Below, in pieces: positions 28,028 through 38,732 of a stretch of DNA of 64,000 nucleotides. The stretch is from Pseudomonas gregormendelii. GTDB taxonomy: Bacteria; Pseudomonadota; Gammaproteobacteria; Pseudomonadales; Pseudomonadaceae. Made by a program: the position numbers and the translations under genes. Location of the stretch: contig NZ_JADEVO010000001.1 of NCBI RefSeq assembly GCF_017114825.1, positions 248,001 to 312,000 on the forward strand, written 5' to 3'. Position 1 is the stretch's first letter. The number at the start of each line of letters is the position of its first letter. The notes under the pieces are model-generated. The model ran no database searches, had not been told where the DNA came from, and saw only the letters and a list, made by a program, of their open reading frames with translations.

Positions 28028-28429
28028 TTACTCCGCGTTAGCTGCCAGGTCCCGCAACACGCCCATGGCGCGCTCTGCATCGGCCTGGCCGACGAATAGA
28101 TGGTCGTGGTAGTAACCTGCGATCACATTGCAACTGATTCCGGCCTGTCCCAGTGCGGTTGCGAAGGCCGCTGTCAGGCCGACGGCCTGCAGCGCCGAAT
28201 GCACGTTCAGAGTGATCCAGGCGGCGACGTAGTCAAAGTGCAGGCCGGCTTTTTCGGCGTGGCGACGCTCCAGGATCACCGTCAGCCCTTCTTGCTCGCG
28301 AAAGCTGCCGATCAACTCAAGACCTGCCGGCAGCTGGCTGTCGTGAAGGGTACAGAAAACGTATTCGCCGGCGTTGAGTTGCGGGCTCATGCTGCGCAGC
28401 AGGGTTACCAATGAAGTTTCGCCAGCCAT
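28028..28429 (-). CDS. ACT domain-containing protein
   Basis: A 133-residue cytoplasmic protein made of paired ACT-like halves: residues 1-65 (MAGETSLVTLLRSMSPQLNAG then a strand-rich segment) and 66-133, with the amino-acid-binding type segment GLTAAFATALGQAGISCNVIAGYYHDHLFV. ACT domains usually bind amino acids. It is co-transcribed with the exporter gene (six-base gap) and diverges from argP, so an amino-acid-sensing or exporter-tuning role is plausible but not shown. The start at 28429 has AAGGA upstream. Confidence 0.83.
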   Translation of the reverse strand: MAGETSLVTLLRSMSPQLNAGEYVFCTLHDSQLPAGLELIGSFREQEGLTVILERRHAEKAGLHFDYVAAWITLNVHSALQAVGLTAAFATALGQAGISCNVIAGYYHDHLFVGQADAERAMGVLRDLAANAE

Positions 28430-28525
28430 GTGGGTGATCCTTGTCGAAGAGTTCTTGCTGGCCATTCTCCCCGTGGAAGCGGTATAAGAAAAACCAATCT
28501 TGCTGATCGCTCATTAGGAAAACTG

Positions 28526-29419
28526 ATGTTCGACTATAAATTACTGTCAGCCCTGGCAGCCGTGGTTGAGCAGGCCGGCTTCGAACGCGCCGCACAGGTG
28601 CTGGGTCTGTCGCAATCGGCGATTTCCCAGCGCATCAAATTGCTCGAAGCCCGGGTCGGCCAGCCGGTTCTGGTGCGGGTCACGCCGCCGGCGCCTACCG
28701 AGATCGGACGGCGCCTGCTGAACCATGTGCAGCAGGTACGGCTGCTGGAGCGCGACTTGCAGACCCTGGTGCCGGCGCTGGACGAAGAAGGCCTGCCGGA
28801 GCGTCTGCGCATCGCCCTCAATGCCGACAGCCTGGCCACCTGGTGGGCCGCCGCCGTCAGCGATTTCTGCGCCGAGCAACACCTGCTGCTGGACCTGGTG
28901 GTTGAGGACCAGACGGTTGGCCTCAAGCGCATGCGCGCCGGCGAAGTGGCCGCCTGTATCTGCGCCAGTGAGCGCCCGGTGGCGGGCGCGCGCAGCGTGT
29001 TGTTGGGTGCGATGCGCTACAGGGCCCTGGCCAGTCCCGCGTTCATTGCTCGGCATTTCCCGCAAGGGGTGCGCGCAGGTCAGTTGGCGAAGACCCCGGC
29101 GCTGGTGTTTGGGCCGGACGATTTCCTGCAGCATCGCTACCTGGCTTCCCTGGGTGTCGATGGGGGTTTCGAACACCATTTGTGCCCGTCCTCCGAAGGT
29201 TTTATCCGCCTGACCGAAGCCGGACTTGGCTGGGGCCTGGTGCCTGAACTGCAGGTGCGCGAGCAGCTGGAACGCGGTGTGTTGCTCGAGCTGTTACCAG
29301 ATAAGCCCATCGATGTGCCGCTGTACTGGCATCATTGGCGCAATGGCGGGCAGTTGCTGGGGTTACTGACCGAACAATTGGTGCGTTCATCCAGGCAATG
29401 GCTGGTGCCGTTGGACTGA
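28526..29419 (+). CDS. argP: LysR-family regulator ArgP/IciA
   Basis: A 297-residue LysR-type regulator. The N-terminal winged helix-turn-helix (about residues 1-60) contains FERAAQVLGLSQSAISQRIKLLE, and the effector-binding domain follows from about 90. Sequence and divergent placement from a LysE-type exporter point to ArgP (IciA), which senses arginine or lysine and controls argO. TTAGGA lies seven bases before the ATG. The 96-base divergent space at 28430-28525 would hold the shared control region; I see no single clear operator in it. Confidence 0.88.
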   Translation: MFDYKLLSALAAVVEQAGFERAAQVLGLSQSAISQRIKLLEARVGQPVLVRVTPPAPTEIGRRLLNHVQQVRLLERDLQTLVPALDEEGLPERLRIALNADSLATWWAAAVSDFCAEQHLLLDLVVEDQTVGLKRMRAGEVAACICASERPVAGARSVLLGAMRYRALASPAFIARHFPQGVRAGQLAKTPALVFGPDDFLQHRYLASLGVDGGFEHHLCPSSEGFIRLTEAGLGWGLVPELQVREQLERGVLLELLPDKPIDVPLYWHHWRNGGQLLGLLTEQLVRSSRQWLVPLD

Positions 29420-29473
29420 CGGGCAGCGTCAAGGCTTACGCATTACGCAAAATGAAACACATCGGAGCACTAC

Positions 29474-30466
29474 ATGAAGATTCTGGTCACCGGCGCAAGC
29501 GGCTTCATTGGCGGGCGCTTTGCGCGTTTCGCCCTGGAGCAGGGCCTGGACGTACGGGTCAATGGTCGCCGGGCCGAAAGCGTCGAACACCTGGTGCGCC
29601 GTGGCGCCGAGTTTATCCAGGGTGATCTCGGCGACCCGCTGCTGGCCCGTGACCTGTGCGTGGATGTCGACGCTGTGGTCCATTGCGCCGGTGCCGTGGG
29701 GTTGTGGGGCCGTTATCAAGATTTCCACCAGGGCAATGTCCAGGTCACCGAGAACGTGGTCGAAGCCTGCCTGAAGCAGCGGGTGCGGCGCCTGGTGCAC
29801 CTGTCTTCGCCCTCGATCTATTTTGACGGCCGCGATCACCTTGGTCTGACCGAAGAGCAAGTGCCCAAGCGCTTCAAGCACCCCTACGCGGCGACCAAGT
29901 ACCTGGCCGAGCAAAAAGTATTTGGCGCCCAGGAATTTGGTCTGGAGACCATCGCCCTGCGTCCGCGATTCGTGACCGGCGCCGGTGACATGAGTATTTT
30001 CCCGCGGCTGCTGAAAATGCAGCGCAAGGGGCGGTTGTCGATCATCGGCAACGGTTTGAACAAGGTGGATTTCACCAGCGTGCAAAACCTCAACGAAGCC
30101 TTGCTCAGCAGCTTGCTGGCCACGGGCTCGGCGTTGGGCAAGGCCTACAACATCAGTAATGGGACCCCGGTTCCGCTGTGGGATGTGGTCAATTACGTGA
30201 TGCGCAGGATGGACGTCCCGCAGGTCACCCGCTACCGTTCCTATGGGCTGGCCTACAGCGCTGCCGCGTTGAATGAAGGCGTATGCAAGCTCTGGCCGGG
30301 CCGCCCCGAGCCAACCCTGTCGCGCCTGGGCATGCAAGTGATGACCCGGGATTTCACCCTGGACATCAGCCGCGCGCGGCATTATCTGGATTACGATCCA
30401 AAGGTCAGTCTCTGGACCGCCCTGGACGAGTTCTGCAGCTGGTGGAAGGCCCAGGACATCCGCTGA
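29474..30466 (+). CDS. NAD-dependent epimerase/dehydratase (extended SDR, 3beta-HSD-like)
   Basis: A 330-residue extended short-chain dehydrogenase. The NAD-binding motif GASGFIGG lies at residues 7-14 and the catalytic pair in PYAATK near 137-141. The segment HLSSPSIYFDGRD supplies the serine region. It resembles the 3beta-hydroxysteroid dehydrogenase/isomerase-like branch of nucleoside-sugar epimerases rather than a sugar-nucleotide enzyme with a known partner. GGAG lies upstream of the ATG. It follows argP by 54 bases and may share its transcript. Substrate unknown. Confidence 0.85.
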   Translation: MKILVTGASGFIGGRFARFALEQGLDVRVNGRRAESVEHLVRRGAEFIQGDLGDPLLARDLCVDVDAVVHCAGAVGLWGRYQDFHQGNVQVTENVVEACLKQRVRRLVHLSSPSIYFDGRDHLGLTEEQVPKRFKHPYAATKYLAEQKVFGAQEFGLETIALRPRFVTGAGDMSIFPRLLKMQRKGRLSIIGNGLNKVDFTSVQNLNEALLSSLLATGSALGKAYNISNGTPVPLWDVVNYVMRRMDVPQVTRYRSYGLAYSAAALNEGVCKLWPGRPEPTLSRLGMQVMTRDFTLDISRARHYLDYDPKVSLWTALDEFCSWWKAQDIR

Positions 30467-30572
30467 CGGGCTCGTCACTGAACCGAGTTGGGGGTTCAAG
30501 GTCAATCGATGCGGTTGTGGGGGGTATACTGCGCCGCATCAAGCCATCACCGCGTTCACAAAGGTTGACTCA

Positions 30573-31442
30573 ATGTCCATGCGTAACGATGCCAACGACG
30601 ACTTCGATGTACCGAGCTTGCGTGCCGACAGCCTCGACGACGATGATTTTGTGCCTGCCGCGCGTCATTCCGGGCACTCGCGCACGCCCCCGGTGGTCAA
30701 GGTCAAAGGTCCGAGCACCGGTCCTCTGTGGGCACTGGTCGGTGCTTTGTTCATCGCCTTTGGCGGCCTTGCCTGGTGGAGCTTCCAGCAGATTTCGCTG
30801 ATGGAGCAACAGCTGGTGGCGACCCAGGAAAGCTTTGCTCGCATCAGCGAGGAAGCGGCAGGGCGCCTGCAGGATATTTCCGGCAAGGTGGTCGCCAGCC
30901 AGACCAACGTATCCAGTGACAGCGAGGCGTTGAAGCTGCAGATCAGGCAGTTGGAAAGCAAACTCCTGGATCAGGGCAAGCAGCAGCAGGGCGTTGTCGG
31001 CCAGACCACCGAACTGGACAAGCGCCTGGCGCAGATGACGGCGCAAACCGCCGAGCTCGACAAACGCCTGGTCGAGGCGAGCGCGCAAACCACTGAACAG
31101 CAGAGCGCCAACACCCAGTTGCAGGCCCAGGTCAAAGCCCTGAGCAGCGAACTGGCAGCACTGAAAAGCGCCCCAGCCGATACCAGCAAGGTCGACGCCC
31201 AGCTCAAGAGCCTCGGTGCCGATATCGCTGCATTGAAGAAGCAGGGCAATCCAGGCGCGGCCATCGACCGCCTGGAACAGGACATGATCGTGCTCAAGGC
31301 CCAGCAGGATAATCGTCCACCCGCCAGCGCCAGTGGCAATACTGCCGAATTCGATGCGTTCCGCACTCAGGTCAGCCGCAACATCAACACCCTGCAGGCG
31401 CAGATCCAGAATCTGCAAAAGCAACTCAACGCCCGACCGTGA
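30573..31442 (+). CDS. Single-pass membrane protein with long periplasmic coiled coil
   Basis: A 289-residue protein. It has an acidic N-terminal cytoplasmic segment (residues 1-50, DDFDVPSLRADSLDDDDF), one membrane helix (about 52-70, LWALVGALFIAFGGLAWW), and a roughly 200-residue alanine-, glutamine- and lysine-rich region with heptad character. Within it TELDKRLAQMTAQ and AELDKRLVEASAQ form an internal repeat near 140-170. The end NTLQAQIQNLQKQLNARP continues the coil. AAAGG precedes the ATG, and a TATACT hexamer at 30527-30532 may be its -10 box. No family function is recognised; a structural or scaffold role at the envelope is a guess. Confidence 0.8.
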   Translation: MSMRNDANDDFDVPSLRADSLDDDDFVPAARHSGHSRTPPVVKVKGPSTGPLWALVGALFIAFGGLAWWSFQQISLMEQQLVATQESFARISEEAAGRLQDISGKVVASQTNVSSDSEALKLQIRQLESKLLDQGKQQQGVVGQTTELDKRLAQMTAQTAELDKRLVEASAQTTEQQSANTQLQAQVKALSSELAALKSAPADTSKVDAQLKSLGADIAALKKQGNPGAAIDRLEQDMIVLKAQQDNRPPASASGNTAEFDAFRTQVSRNINTLQAQIQNLQKQLNARP

Positions 31443-31514
31443 GGACGCCGTGCGCTCCTTGGCGGCTGTGCTCGTCTACGCTGCTTGAACACCAACAGGA
31501 ATGAGGAACGCGCA

Positions 31515-32363
31515 ATGGGGGTTTGGCATAAATTGATGTTACTGGGGGGGCTGCTGTTGTTAGGCCTTGGCCAGGCACAGGCGGCCGGCACGGAAAAAGA
31601 CGACAGCCAGGCCGCCAAGGCTCTGCTGGAAAAGGCCTTGGCCTACTACCATGAGAATGGCGACAAGGCGTTTGCCGCATTCAGTCGCCAGGGTGAGTTT
31701 GTCGACAAGGACCGTTATGTGTTCGTGGTCGACACCAAGGGCGTCATGCTCGCCAGCGGCGGGCCTTCTTCGGCGTTGATCGGGCGGGATGTATCGGATG
31801 TGCTCGGGCCGGATTTGCAGAAAGCCTTCAAGGACGCGTTGAAGGTGCCTGAGGGCAACGGCATTCAGCAGGCCGAATATCGCTGGCAGAACTGGTCCGA
31901 CGGCAAGGTCGAGCGCAAGCACGTGTTCTACCAGCGTGTCGGCCAGCGCATTCTGGCAGTGGGCTATTACCTGCCTCGCGCGTCAGCGGAGCAGGCCATG
32001 GCGTTGCTGAACAAGGCGGCCGGCGATCTGGCCAAGGATGAGAAAGGCACCCTGAGCGCGATCAATTCGCTCAAGGGCGGGTACCTGCAGGATGACCTGT
32101 ATGTATTCGTGGTGGACCTGGACACCGGTCGTTACGTTGCCCATGGCACCAACCTGCGCTTGATCAACACCGACTTCAGCAAGATCAAGGATCCCGAAGG
32201 CAAGCCCGTGGGCGAGCCGATCCTGGCGTTGATTGCCAAACAGGATTATGGCGAATACGAATATCGCTGGAAGAACCCGGTGACTGGCAAGGTTGAGGCC
32301 AAGCATGCGTACCTGAAAAAGGTCGGGCATTTCCTGGTGGCTGTGGGTTATTACAGCCCATAA
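31515..32363 (+). CDS. Secreted double-Cache domain protein
   Basis: A 282-residue exported protein. A signal peptide (residues 1-23, ending GQAQAAG) is followed by two homologous Cache domains. The first contains DRYVFVVDTKGVMLASGG ... EYRWQNW ... AVGYYLP and the second DLYVFVVDLDTGRYVAHG ... EYRWKNP ... AVGYYSP. Cache domains bind small ligands, usually as sensor parts of chemoreceptors or kinases, but no membrane or signalling part is attached here. The start at 31515 has GAGG upstream; the frame from 31485 adds ten unlikely residues. It follows the coiled-coil membrane protein by 72 bases. It could be a periplasmic binding protein that hands a ligand to another receptor. Confidence 0.85.
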   Translation: MGVWHKLMLLGGLLLLGLGQAQAAGTEKDDSQAAKALLEKALAYYHENGDKAFAAFSRQGEFVDKDRYVFVVDTKGVMLASGGPSSALIGRDVSDVLGPDLQKAFKDALKVPEGNGIQQAEYRWQNWSDGKVERKHVFYQRVGQRILAVGYYLPRASAEQAMALLNKAAGDLAKDEKGTLSAINSLKGGYLQDDLYVFVVDLDTGRYVAHGTNLRLINTDFSKIKDPEGKPVGEPILALIAKQDYGEYEYRWKNPVTGKVEAKHAYLKKVGHFLVAVGYYSP

Positions 32364-32433
32364 GATCAAAAGATCAAAAGATCAAAAGATCAAAAGATCG
32401 CAGCCTTCGGCAGCTCCTGCGCAAGCTGCGATC
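32364..32433. repeat. Four GATCAAAA units plus a short REP unit
   Basis: Four exact GATCAAAA repeats (32364-32395) begin at the last base of the Cache gene's stop-codon region and run into a compact REP hairpin, GATCGCAGC ... GCTGCGATC (32396-32433). This is the mirror of the array at 7685-7732. Confidence 0.9.
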
Positions 32434-32439
32434 TTTGTG

Positions 32440-33957
32440 TTAACGAACCTTGTCCTCGCGCCCCCGCAACATCATGTTCGGCATTGCAATCGCTGCCGCC
32501 AACCCCAGCAGTGACACCGCCGCACTGACCATCAGCAAGTGCCGAAACGTCAGCAGCAACTCTGCCCGCAGGGCATTTTGCGCATCCCCCGGCGCGGCGT
32601 TCAAACCGTCCAGCAGGACATTTCCCGAACCGCCTTCGCCAATCAGCGTCGAGCTGCCCAGGTGGGCGAAGCTTGAGTCCTGCAACAGCGCCAGCAGCAA
32701 TGCCGACATCAAGGCTACCCCCACCGCGCCACCCAGGGAGCGGAACAAATTGGTCGTGCTGGTGGCCACGCCAATGTCCCGCTGTTCTACCGAATTTTGC
32801 GTCCCTACCAGCGAGGTCGGGAATTGCATGCCGCCCGCAATACCACTGAGCAACATGAACAGGCTGCTCCAGATCATCGCCTGGGGCGGGCTGAACGCCA
32901 TGCCGAGAATTGAAATCGGCATCAGCGCCGCGCCGGTCAGGATCATCGGTTTGTAGCGTCCGGTCACCGAGGTGCGACGACCGGCAAAATAGGCGCCTAT
33001 CGGCAGCCCCATGGCCAGCGGTAACAGGTGCAGGGCGGCACTGTCGGCGCCTGCACCGGTGACGCTCTGAAAGCGCAGGGGCATCAGGACGATCAGCGAG
33101 ATCGCCTGGAAACTGGTGAAGAAAATCGTGCACCAGCAGAGCAGGGCATTGCGGTTGGCAAACAGGTGCATCGGCAGCAACGGTTCCCGCGCCCGGCGTT
33201 CGTGCCAGACGAACAGCCCCAGTATCACTACCGCACACGCGAGCAGCCCCATGACTTCGAGGCTGTTCCAGGCATGGCCCTGGCCGACTTCGGTAATGCC
33301 GAGCAGCAAGGCCGTCAGGCCGATAATCATCAGCACGGTGCCAAGGTAATCGATCACCGGTTTGCGCTGCGGCACCGGCAGACCGACCAGGGTGCGATGA
33401 GCGACCACCAGGGCGCCCACCCCCAGCGGCAGATTGATCAGGAACACCCAGCGCCACGACAGGTACTCGGTCATGTAGCCACCCAGCACCGGTCCGGCGA
33501 CACTCGCCACCGCGTACATGCTACTGAAATACCCCTGGTAGCGACCGCGTTCGCGCGGCGGCACGATGTCGCCGATGATCGCCTGGCTGACCGAAATCAT
33601 CCCCCCGGCACCAATGCCCTGGAGAATTCGCGCCAGGACCAACTGCTCCATGCTCTGGGCCATACCGCAGAACAGCGAAGCCAGCGTGAACAGCCCCATG
33701 CCGAACAGCATCAACTTGCGGCGCCCGTACAGGTCGCCGAGCTTGCCGTAGATCGGTACGGCCACCGTCATGGCCACCATGTACCCGGAAATCACCCAGG
33801 CCAGCAGGCTGACATCCTTGAATTGTGCGGAGATGGCCGGCATCGAGACTGCCACGATGGTCTGGTCCAGCGCGCCAAGGAAGATCGCCAGCATCAGGGC
33901 AATCAGCACGCTGCGAATCGCCGGTTTCGGCGCGTCGGGCTGGGTGAGGTGGGTCAC
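32440..33957 (-). CDS. DHA2-family (EmrB/QacA) MFS drug exporter
   Basis: A 505-residue inner-membrane transporter with 14 predicted helices. It has the early motif LDQTIVAVSMPAIS (about 25-38), the loop 2-3 motif GKLGDLYGRRKLM near residue 68 and motif C VAGPVLGGYMTEYLSWRWVFLIN near 150. By family it extrudes hydrophobic compounds with proton antiport. The start is probably the GTG at 33957 (V/M-THLTQPDAPKPA), with GCAGG seven bases before it; the frame continues upstream only through noncoding sequence. It is monocistronic, between the REP element and pobA, and its regulator is not adjacent. Substrate unknown. Confidence 0.87.
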   Translation of the reverse strand: MTHLTQPDAPKPAIRSVLIALMLAIFLGALDQTIVAVSMPAISAQFKDVSLLAWVISGYMVAMTVAVPIYGKLGDLYGRRKLMLFGMGLFTLASLFCGMAQSMEQLVLARILQGIGAGGMISVSQAIIGDIVPPRERGRYQGYFSSMYAVASVAGPVLGGYMTEYLSWRWVFLINLPLGVGALVVAHRTLVGLPVPQRKPVIDYLGTVLMIIGLTALLLGITEVGQGHAWNSLEVMGLLACAVVILGLFVWHERRAREPLLPMHLFANRNALLCWCTIFFTSFQAISLIVLMPLRFQSVTGAGADSAALHLLPLAMGLPIGAYFAGRRTSVTGRYKPMILTGAALMPISILGMAFSPPQAMIWSSLFMLLSGIAGGMQFPTSLVGTQNSVEQRDIGVATSTTNLFRSLGGAVGVALMSALLLALLQDSSFAHLGSSTLIGEGGSGNVLLDGLNAAPGDAQNALRAELLLTFRHLLMVSAAVSLLGLAAAIAMPNMMLRGREDKVR

Positions 33958-34033
33958 GGTAAAACCTGCGGCAATGGATGATCCGCAGGCAAGAGGCGAG
34001 CGGGAATGCTCGCCAGTGTAAGTCGATAGCAGG

Positions 34034-36304
<2,271 letters not shown>

Positions 36305-36313
36305 CGCCTTTCG

Positions 36314-36490
36314 TCAGCGAAGGGCGTTGAGGGTGGCGTTGTGGGGAATACAGCGCTCGAAGTTGCAGCTCGCAAAATCGCGGGGCAGTTGCCGCAGCTG
36401 TTCGACCCGCCACGCAGCGGTGCCATAAAGCGCCAACGTTGCTGCGCAGGTGACGAAAATGGCGAGGTATCTTCTTGTTTTGATGTTCAT
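36314..36490 (-). CDS. Small single-helix membrane or exported protein
   Basis: A 58-residue frame, MNIKTRRYLAIFVTCAATLA..., starts at 36490 with GAGG eight bases upstream. It has a positively charged start, one hydrophobic helix (residues 8-24) and a short polar tail containing two cysteines (SCNFERC). The good ribosome site and signal-like start support a real gene. The longer frame to 36607 runs into a REP unit and is unlikely. It converges with the pobA regulator gene, with nine bases between their ends. No family recognised. Confidence 0.6.
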   Translation of the reverse strand: MNIKTRRYLAIFVTCAATLALYGTAAWRVEQLRQLPRDFASCNFERCIPHNATLNALR

Positions 36491-36536
36491 GGCGCTCACC
36501 TCTGAACGACTACCCGGGGGTACTACGTTGAGCATA

Positions 36537-36575
36537 GTAGGAGCTGCCGAAGGCTGCGATCTTTTGATCTTGTAT
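36537..36575. repeat. Single REP unit with GATCTT tail
   Basis: One half of the REP doublet (AGGAGCTGCCGAAGGCTGCGATCTTTT) followed by irregular GATCTT-like sequence to about 36600. No facing partner is visible. It lies in the 172-base gap at 36491-36662, which holds nothing else I can name. Confidence 0.75.
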
Positions 36576-36662
36576 TTGCTTTTGATCTTCCAAAGAGCGC
36601 CACCCACAGCTGAAAATCAACAGATCCTCCGATCAAAAGCCCCCCCAAGCCCCCGCCAGCCC

Positions 36663-37577
36663 CTACAGTCGATCCAACTCGACATCCCACACCGGCTCTT
36701 GCGGAAACCGCAGCACCAGGAAATCCAGCATGCAGCGCAACGTCGTCGGCATGTGCTTGCGGGACGCGTACACCGCGTAGATGTTCATCTGCCGCGGTTC
36801 GGCTTGGGGTAACAAGCGGATCAACTCGCCACTGACAATGTGCACGCCCGCCTGGTAGCTCGGCAACATCGCCACCCCGGCGCCGGCCAGGGTGGCGCGC
36901 AGCAGGGTGCTTGCCTCGTTGGCGCTGATGTTGCCCTGCACCGTCACCGACTGCGACTCGCCGTCCTGCTCGAAGTGCCAGAGGCTTTTGCCGAAGTAGG
37001 AGTGGGTCAGGCAATTGTGTTCGCTCAACTCCTCGACCCGCTGCGGCGCCGGGTGCTCGTGCAGATACGCCGGGGAGGCGCAGATGACCGAACGGCAAAC
37101 TGTCAGCCGCCGCGCGATCAGGTTCGGGTCCAGGTCGTTGCTGGTGCGGATGGCCAGGTCGATGCGTTCGTCCACCAGGTTGACCGTGCGATCGAGCATC
37201 TGCAGGTCGATGCTGACGCCAGGGTAGCGCTTGACGAACGCCGCCATGGCGTCCGCCAATTGCGCCTGGCCGAACGAGGTGCTGACGCTGATGCGCAGCA
37301 AACCACGGGGCGCCTCGTCCGGCTCGGTGACCGCCGCCTGCATGTCGCTGGACAGCTCGAGCATTTGCCGACAGCGCGGCAGTATCTCGCTGCCCGCCGC
37401 CGTCAGGCTCAGTTTGCGCGTGGTACGGTGCATCAGCCGCGCGCCGACCCAATCCTCCAGCTCCGCCAGATAACGTGAGACCACCGGCCGCGAAAGGTCC
37501 AGTTGATCGGCTGCAGCCGACTGGCTGCCGAGGTCGACCACCGAGACGAACACCCGCATTGCTTGAAGTCGATCCAT
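36663..37577 (-). CDS. LysR-family transcriptional regulator
   Basis: A 304-residue LysR-type regulator with an N-terminal helix-turn-helix (DLGSQSAAADQLDLSRPVVSRYLAELE, about residues 16-42) and an effector-binding domain from about 90. It belongs to the large CrgA-like group (MDRLQAMRVFVSVVDLGS start, RGLLRISVSTSFGQ at the domain junction). It diverges from the MBL-fold gene across 113 bases and probably controls it. The inducer is unknown. Confidence 0.88.
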   Translation of the reverse strand: MDRLQAMRVFVSVVDLGSQSAAADQLDLSRPVVSRYLAELEDWVGARLMHRTTRKLSLTAAGSEILPRCRQMLELSSDMQAAVTEPDEAPRGLLRISVSTSFGQAQLADAMAAFVKRYPGVSIDLQMLDRTVNLVDERIDLAIRTSNDLDPNLIARRLTVCRSVICASPAYLHEHPAPQRVEELSEHNCLTHSYFGKSLWHFEQDGESQSVTVQGNISANEASTLLRATLAGAGVAMLPSYQAGVHIVSGELIRLLPQAEPRQMNIYAVYASRKHMPTTLRCMLDFLVLRFPQEPVWDVELDRL

Positions 37578-37690
37578 GATTTGCCCGATTTTAGAAACAA
37601 ACTATGTCGCAGCATCGCATTTTTTGTACCAGTGCAGGCAACTAAGCTCTGTCGCATCGCCACATACGGCAATCGGCATCGGAGCCCTAC

Positions 37691-38569
37691 ATGATCGGTT
37701 TCACTTCCCTCAAACGTATTCTGCTGGCCAGCGTCACGTTCGGCCTGGCAGCCCACGCCCTCGCGGCGCCCCTTACGCTGGACGTCTACAACCCGGGTAC
37801 CGAGGCTATTTTCCCGGTCAGTTCGGTGCTCGTCAGCGGCGAGAAAGACGCGGTGCTGGTGGACGCGCAATTCGGCAAATCCCAGGCCGAACAAGTGGTG
37901 CAGAAAATTCGCACCAGCGGCAAGCAACTGACCACGATCTACATCAGCCACGGTGATCCCGATTACTACTTTGGCCTCGACACCCTGACCGCCGCGTTTC
38001 CGAAAGCCCGGGTGCTGGCGTCGCAGGCGACTGTGGATCACATCACGCAGACGGTCGACGCAAAACTGGCCTTCTGGGGGCCGAAAATGGGTGCGGATGT
38101 GCCGGCCAAAACCATCGTCCCGCAGGTGCTCAAGGGCGACAGCCTGATGCTTGAGGGGCACAAACTGCAGGTGATCGGCCTCGACGGCAGGCAACCGGAT
38201 CGCAGCTTCGTGTGGATCCCGTCGATCAAGGCGGTGGTAGGCGGCGTGGTGGTGGCGCAGAACATCCATGTGTGGATGGCCGACACCCAAACCCCACAGT
38301 CCCATGCCGATTGGCTGGCGACGCTGCAGTCCATCGAGACGCTTAAGCCGCAGACTTTGGTGCCCGGCCATTACCTGGGCGAGCGCACCCGGTCGCTGGC
38401 GGCTGTGCAGTTTACCGCTGACTATATCCGGGCCTTCGACGAAGAAACCGCCAAGGCCAAGGACTCGGCTGCGCTGATCGCCGCCATGAAAAAACGTTAC
38501 CCGACCCTGGGCGAAGAGAGTTCGCTTGAGCTCAGTGCCAAGGTCGCCAAGGGTGAGATGCAGTGGTAA
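37691..38569 (+). CDS. Exported MBL-fold protein with degenerate metal motif
   Basis: A 292-residue protein with a cleavable signal (residues 1-26, ending AHALAAP) and a metallo-beta-lactamase fold. The usual HxHxDH motif reads HGDPDYYFG here (near 95-103): the second histidine is D and the final histidine Y. Downstream, VPGHYLGE near 225 keeps one of the late histidines. Such proteins may bind one metal or act differently from classical hydrolases. CGGAGCC precedes the ATG. It is divergent from the LysR gene at 36663, which likely regulates it. Substrate unknown. Confidence 0.85.
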   Translation: MIGFTSLKRILLASVTFGLAAHALAAPLTLDVYNPGTEAIFPVSSVLVSGEKDAVLVDAQFGKSQAEQVVQKIRTSGKQLTTIYISHGDPDYYFGLDTLTAAFPKARVLASQATVDHITQTVDAKLAFWGPKMGADVPAKTIVPQVLKGDSLMLEGHKLQVIGLDGRQPDRSFVWIPSIKAVVGGVVVAQNIHVWMADTQTPQSHADWLATLQSIETLKPQTLVPGHYLGERTRSLAAVQFTADYIRAFDEETAKAKDSAALIAAMKKRYPTLGEESSLELSAKVAKGEMQW

Positions 38570-38588
38570 TACGCTAACCCTTGCACCT

Positions 38589-38699
38589 GTAGGAGCTGAC
38601 GAGTGAAACGAGGCTGCGATCTTTTGATCTTGATCTTGATCTTGATCTTGATTTTAGACGCCAAAAGATCGCAGCCTCGTTTCACTCGACAGCTCCTAC
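38589..38699. repeat. Long REP inverted repeat with GATCTT tandem centre
   Basis: GTAGGAGCTGACGAGTGAAA on the left faces TTTCACTCGACAGCTCCTAC on the right, with nearly 38-base arms. The loop is made of tandem GATCTT units (38626-38652). After the right arm, CAGCTCCTACG is repeated to about 38720. It is the same variant as the doublet at 2980. Confidence 0.85.
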
Positions 38700-38732
38700 G
38701 CAGCTCCTACGCAGCTCCTGCCGGCTTTTGCG

